A DNA stretch of 64,000 nt, from contig JBAJFG010000140.1 in NCBI GenBank assembly GCA_037903475.1, forward strand, positions 1,550,001 to 1,614,000. Direction: 5' to 3'. Numbering within the stretch: position 1 is the stretch's first letter; every line of letters begins with the position of its first letter. Position numbers and translations under genes: made by a program. The DNA is from Ancylostoma caninum. Its lineage: Eukaryota > Nematoda > Chromadorea > Rhabditida > Ancylostomatidae. Shown one piece after another: positions 63,480 through 64,000 of this stretch. Under the pieces are notes generated by a model. The model was not told the origin of the DNA. It was given only the letters and a program-made list of their open reading frames with translations, and ran no database searches.

Positions 63480-64000
63480 ACTTCTTTATTGGCCGACGTT
63501 TCGGCGACTTCGCCTTCGTCAGAGCCTGAAAGAGTCAAGTCGATCCGTTAAAGTATTCGGACAAACACCTCCTCAATCCAACGTCGATCCAGATTATACC
63601 CGGTAATCTTGAATAAATCCAGCGGTAGCCCACTCACCTCTTCACAAGTCCGCCGACCGGATGATATCTTCGACGACCGGCCGAACACGCTGGACTTGGA
63701 AACAGTATGAGACATTCTGCCATTAGTCATATCTCGAGTCAGAACTTACACAGTGCGAGATATGGATAGAGCTCACTGGTGATGGTGGGGCACTCCTCTT
63801 TGCGGTTCATTCTCGGGTTTTTGGCATGAATCCAAAAGGCCTCGAGCGTCTTGCGTGCTGATATCTCAGTTTCAAGTGCAAGAATCGTTGCTTCTACTTC
63901 GTAATCGACGCCGTCATGCACTCGCATTCGATGGGCACCCAAAGGGTTAGACGAGCGAGAACTTAGTTTCCCTTCAAGATGCTCTTTAATTCTAACGCAG
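63480..64000 (-). mobile_element. Penelope-like element 3' end, running off the window
   Basis: The minus strand enters from beyond 64000 with RIKEHLEGK, GAHRMRVHDG, ILALETEISARKTLEAFWI and NPRMNRKEECP, the C-terminal half of a PLE GIY-YIG endonuclease, and stops at 63739. Downstream, at about 63530-63490, is CTCTGACGAAGGCGAAGTCG followed by CCGAAACGTCGGCC. This contains the CUGACGA..GAAA..GUC elements of a hammerhead ribozyme around a GGCG/CGCC stem, as reported for PLE terminal repeats. The endonuclease frame is open as far as visible, so this is the least decayed PLE here; its RT would lie outside the window. Confidence 0.75.

Overview
This is a eukaryotic nuclear window, best explained as a clade V (strongylid, hookworm-like) nematode. 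The evidence is short coding exons separated by introns with GT..AG ends and TTTCAG-type acceptors, a nematode-style expanded family of GT11 fucosyltransferase-like genes, a tRNA-derived SINE, and dense decayed transposons. No prokaryotic operons, rRNA, confident tRNA or CRISPR were seen. All gene models come from reading splice phase and homology by eye; no search was run.

Layout: 1-7.8 kb holds no recognisable gene, only repeats and a TA-flanked inverted-repeat element. 7.87-17.14 kb (+) is a seven-exon GT11 fucosyltransferase-like gene (copy A). Its introns contain a CR1/jockey-like LINE relic, a Penelope-like (PLE) endonuclease fragment, a perfect-TSD hAT MITE, a degenerate tandem array and a palindromic MITE. 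17.1-26.3 kb is intergenic with MITEs, a 1.1-kb inverted-repeat element and a second non-LTR reverse transcriptase (RTE/R1-like in sequence) ending in a GAA-rich tail. 26.36-37.21 kb (+) is GT11 copy B, with exactly the same seven exon lengths as copy A. Its introns contain a 1.45-kb hAT-like element (carrying a SINE), a long foldback, and a PLE with RT and GIY-YIG parts enclosed by an inverted repeat, into which a TA-flanked element has inserted. 37.2-41.7 kb is transposon debris: a large inverted-repeat element, two oppositely oriented mariner relics and a SINE fragment.

42.47-48.15 kb (-) is an eleven-exon bifunctional 6-phosphofructo-2-kinase/fructose-2,6-bisphosphatase (PFKFB), with both catalytic domains intact and about 463 residues. 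It is the best-supported gene here. 48.2-63.4 kb has no gene I can recognise: it holds MITEs, a roughly 440-bp TAY trinucleotide tract, foldbacks and a 1.4-kb inverted-repeat element. The right edge (63.48-64.0 kb, -) is the 3' end of another PLE, with a GIY-YIG endonuclease C-terminus and a downstream hammerhead-ribozyme-like motif.

Functionally, the two GT11 genes would act in the secretory pathway on glycans, and PFKFB sets the cytosolic level of the glycolytic regulator fructose-2,6-bisphosphate. They are unrelated neighbours. The observations most worth checking are: a lost splice acceptor (AG to AA) in GT11 copy A; a 30-bp tandem duplication in PFKFB that doubles the exon 1 donor in frame; the hammerhead-like PLE ends; and a short motif shared between a tandem array and two unrelated inverted-repeat elements.
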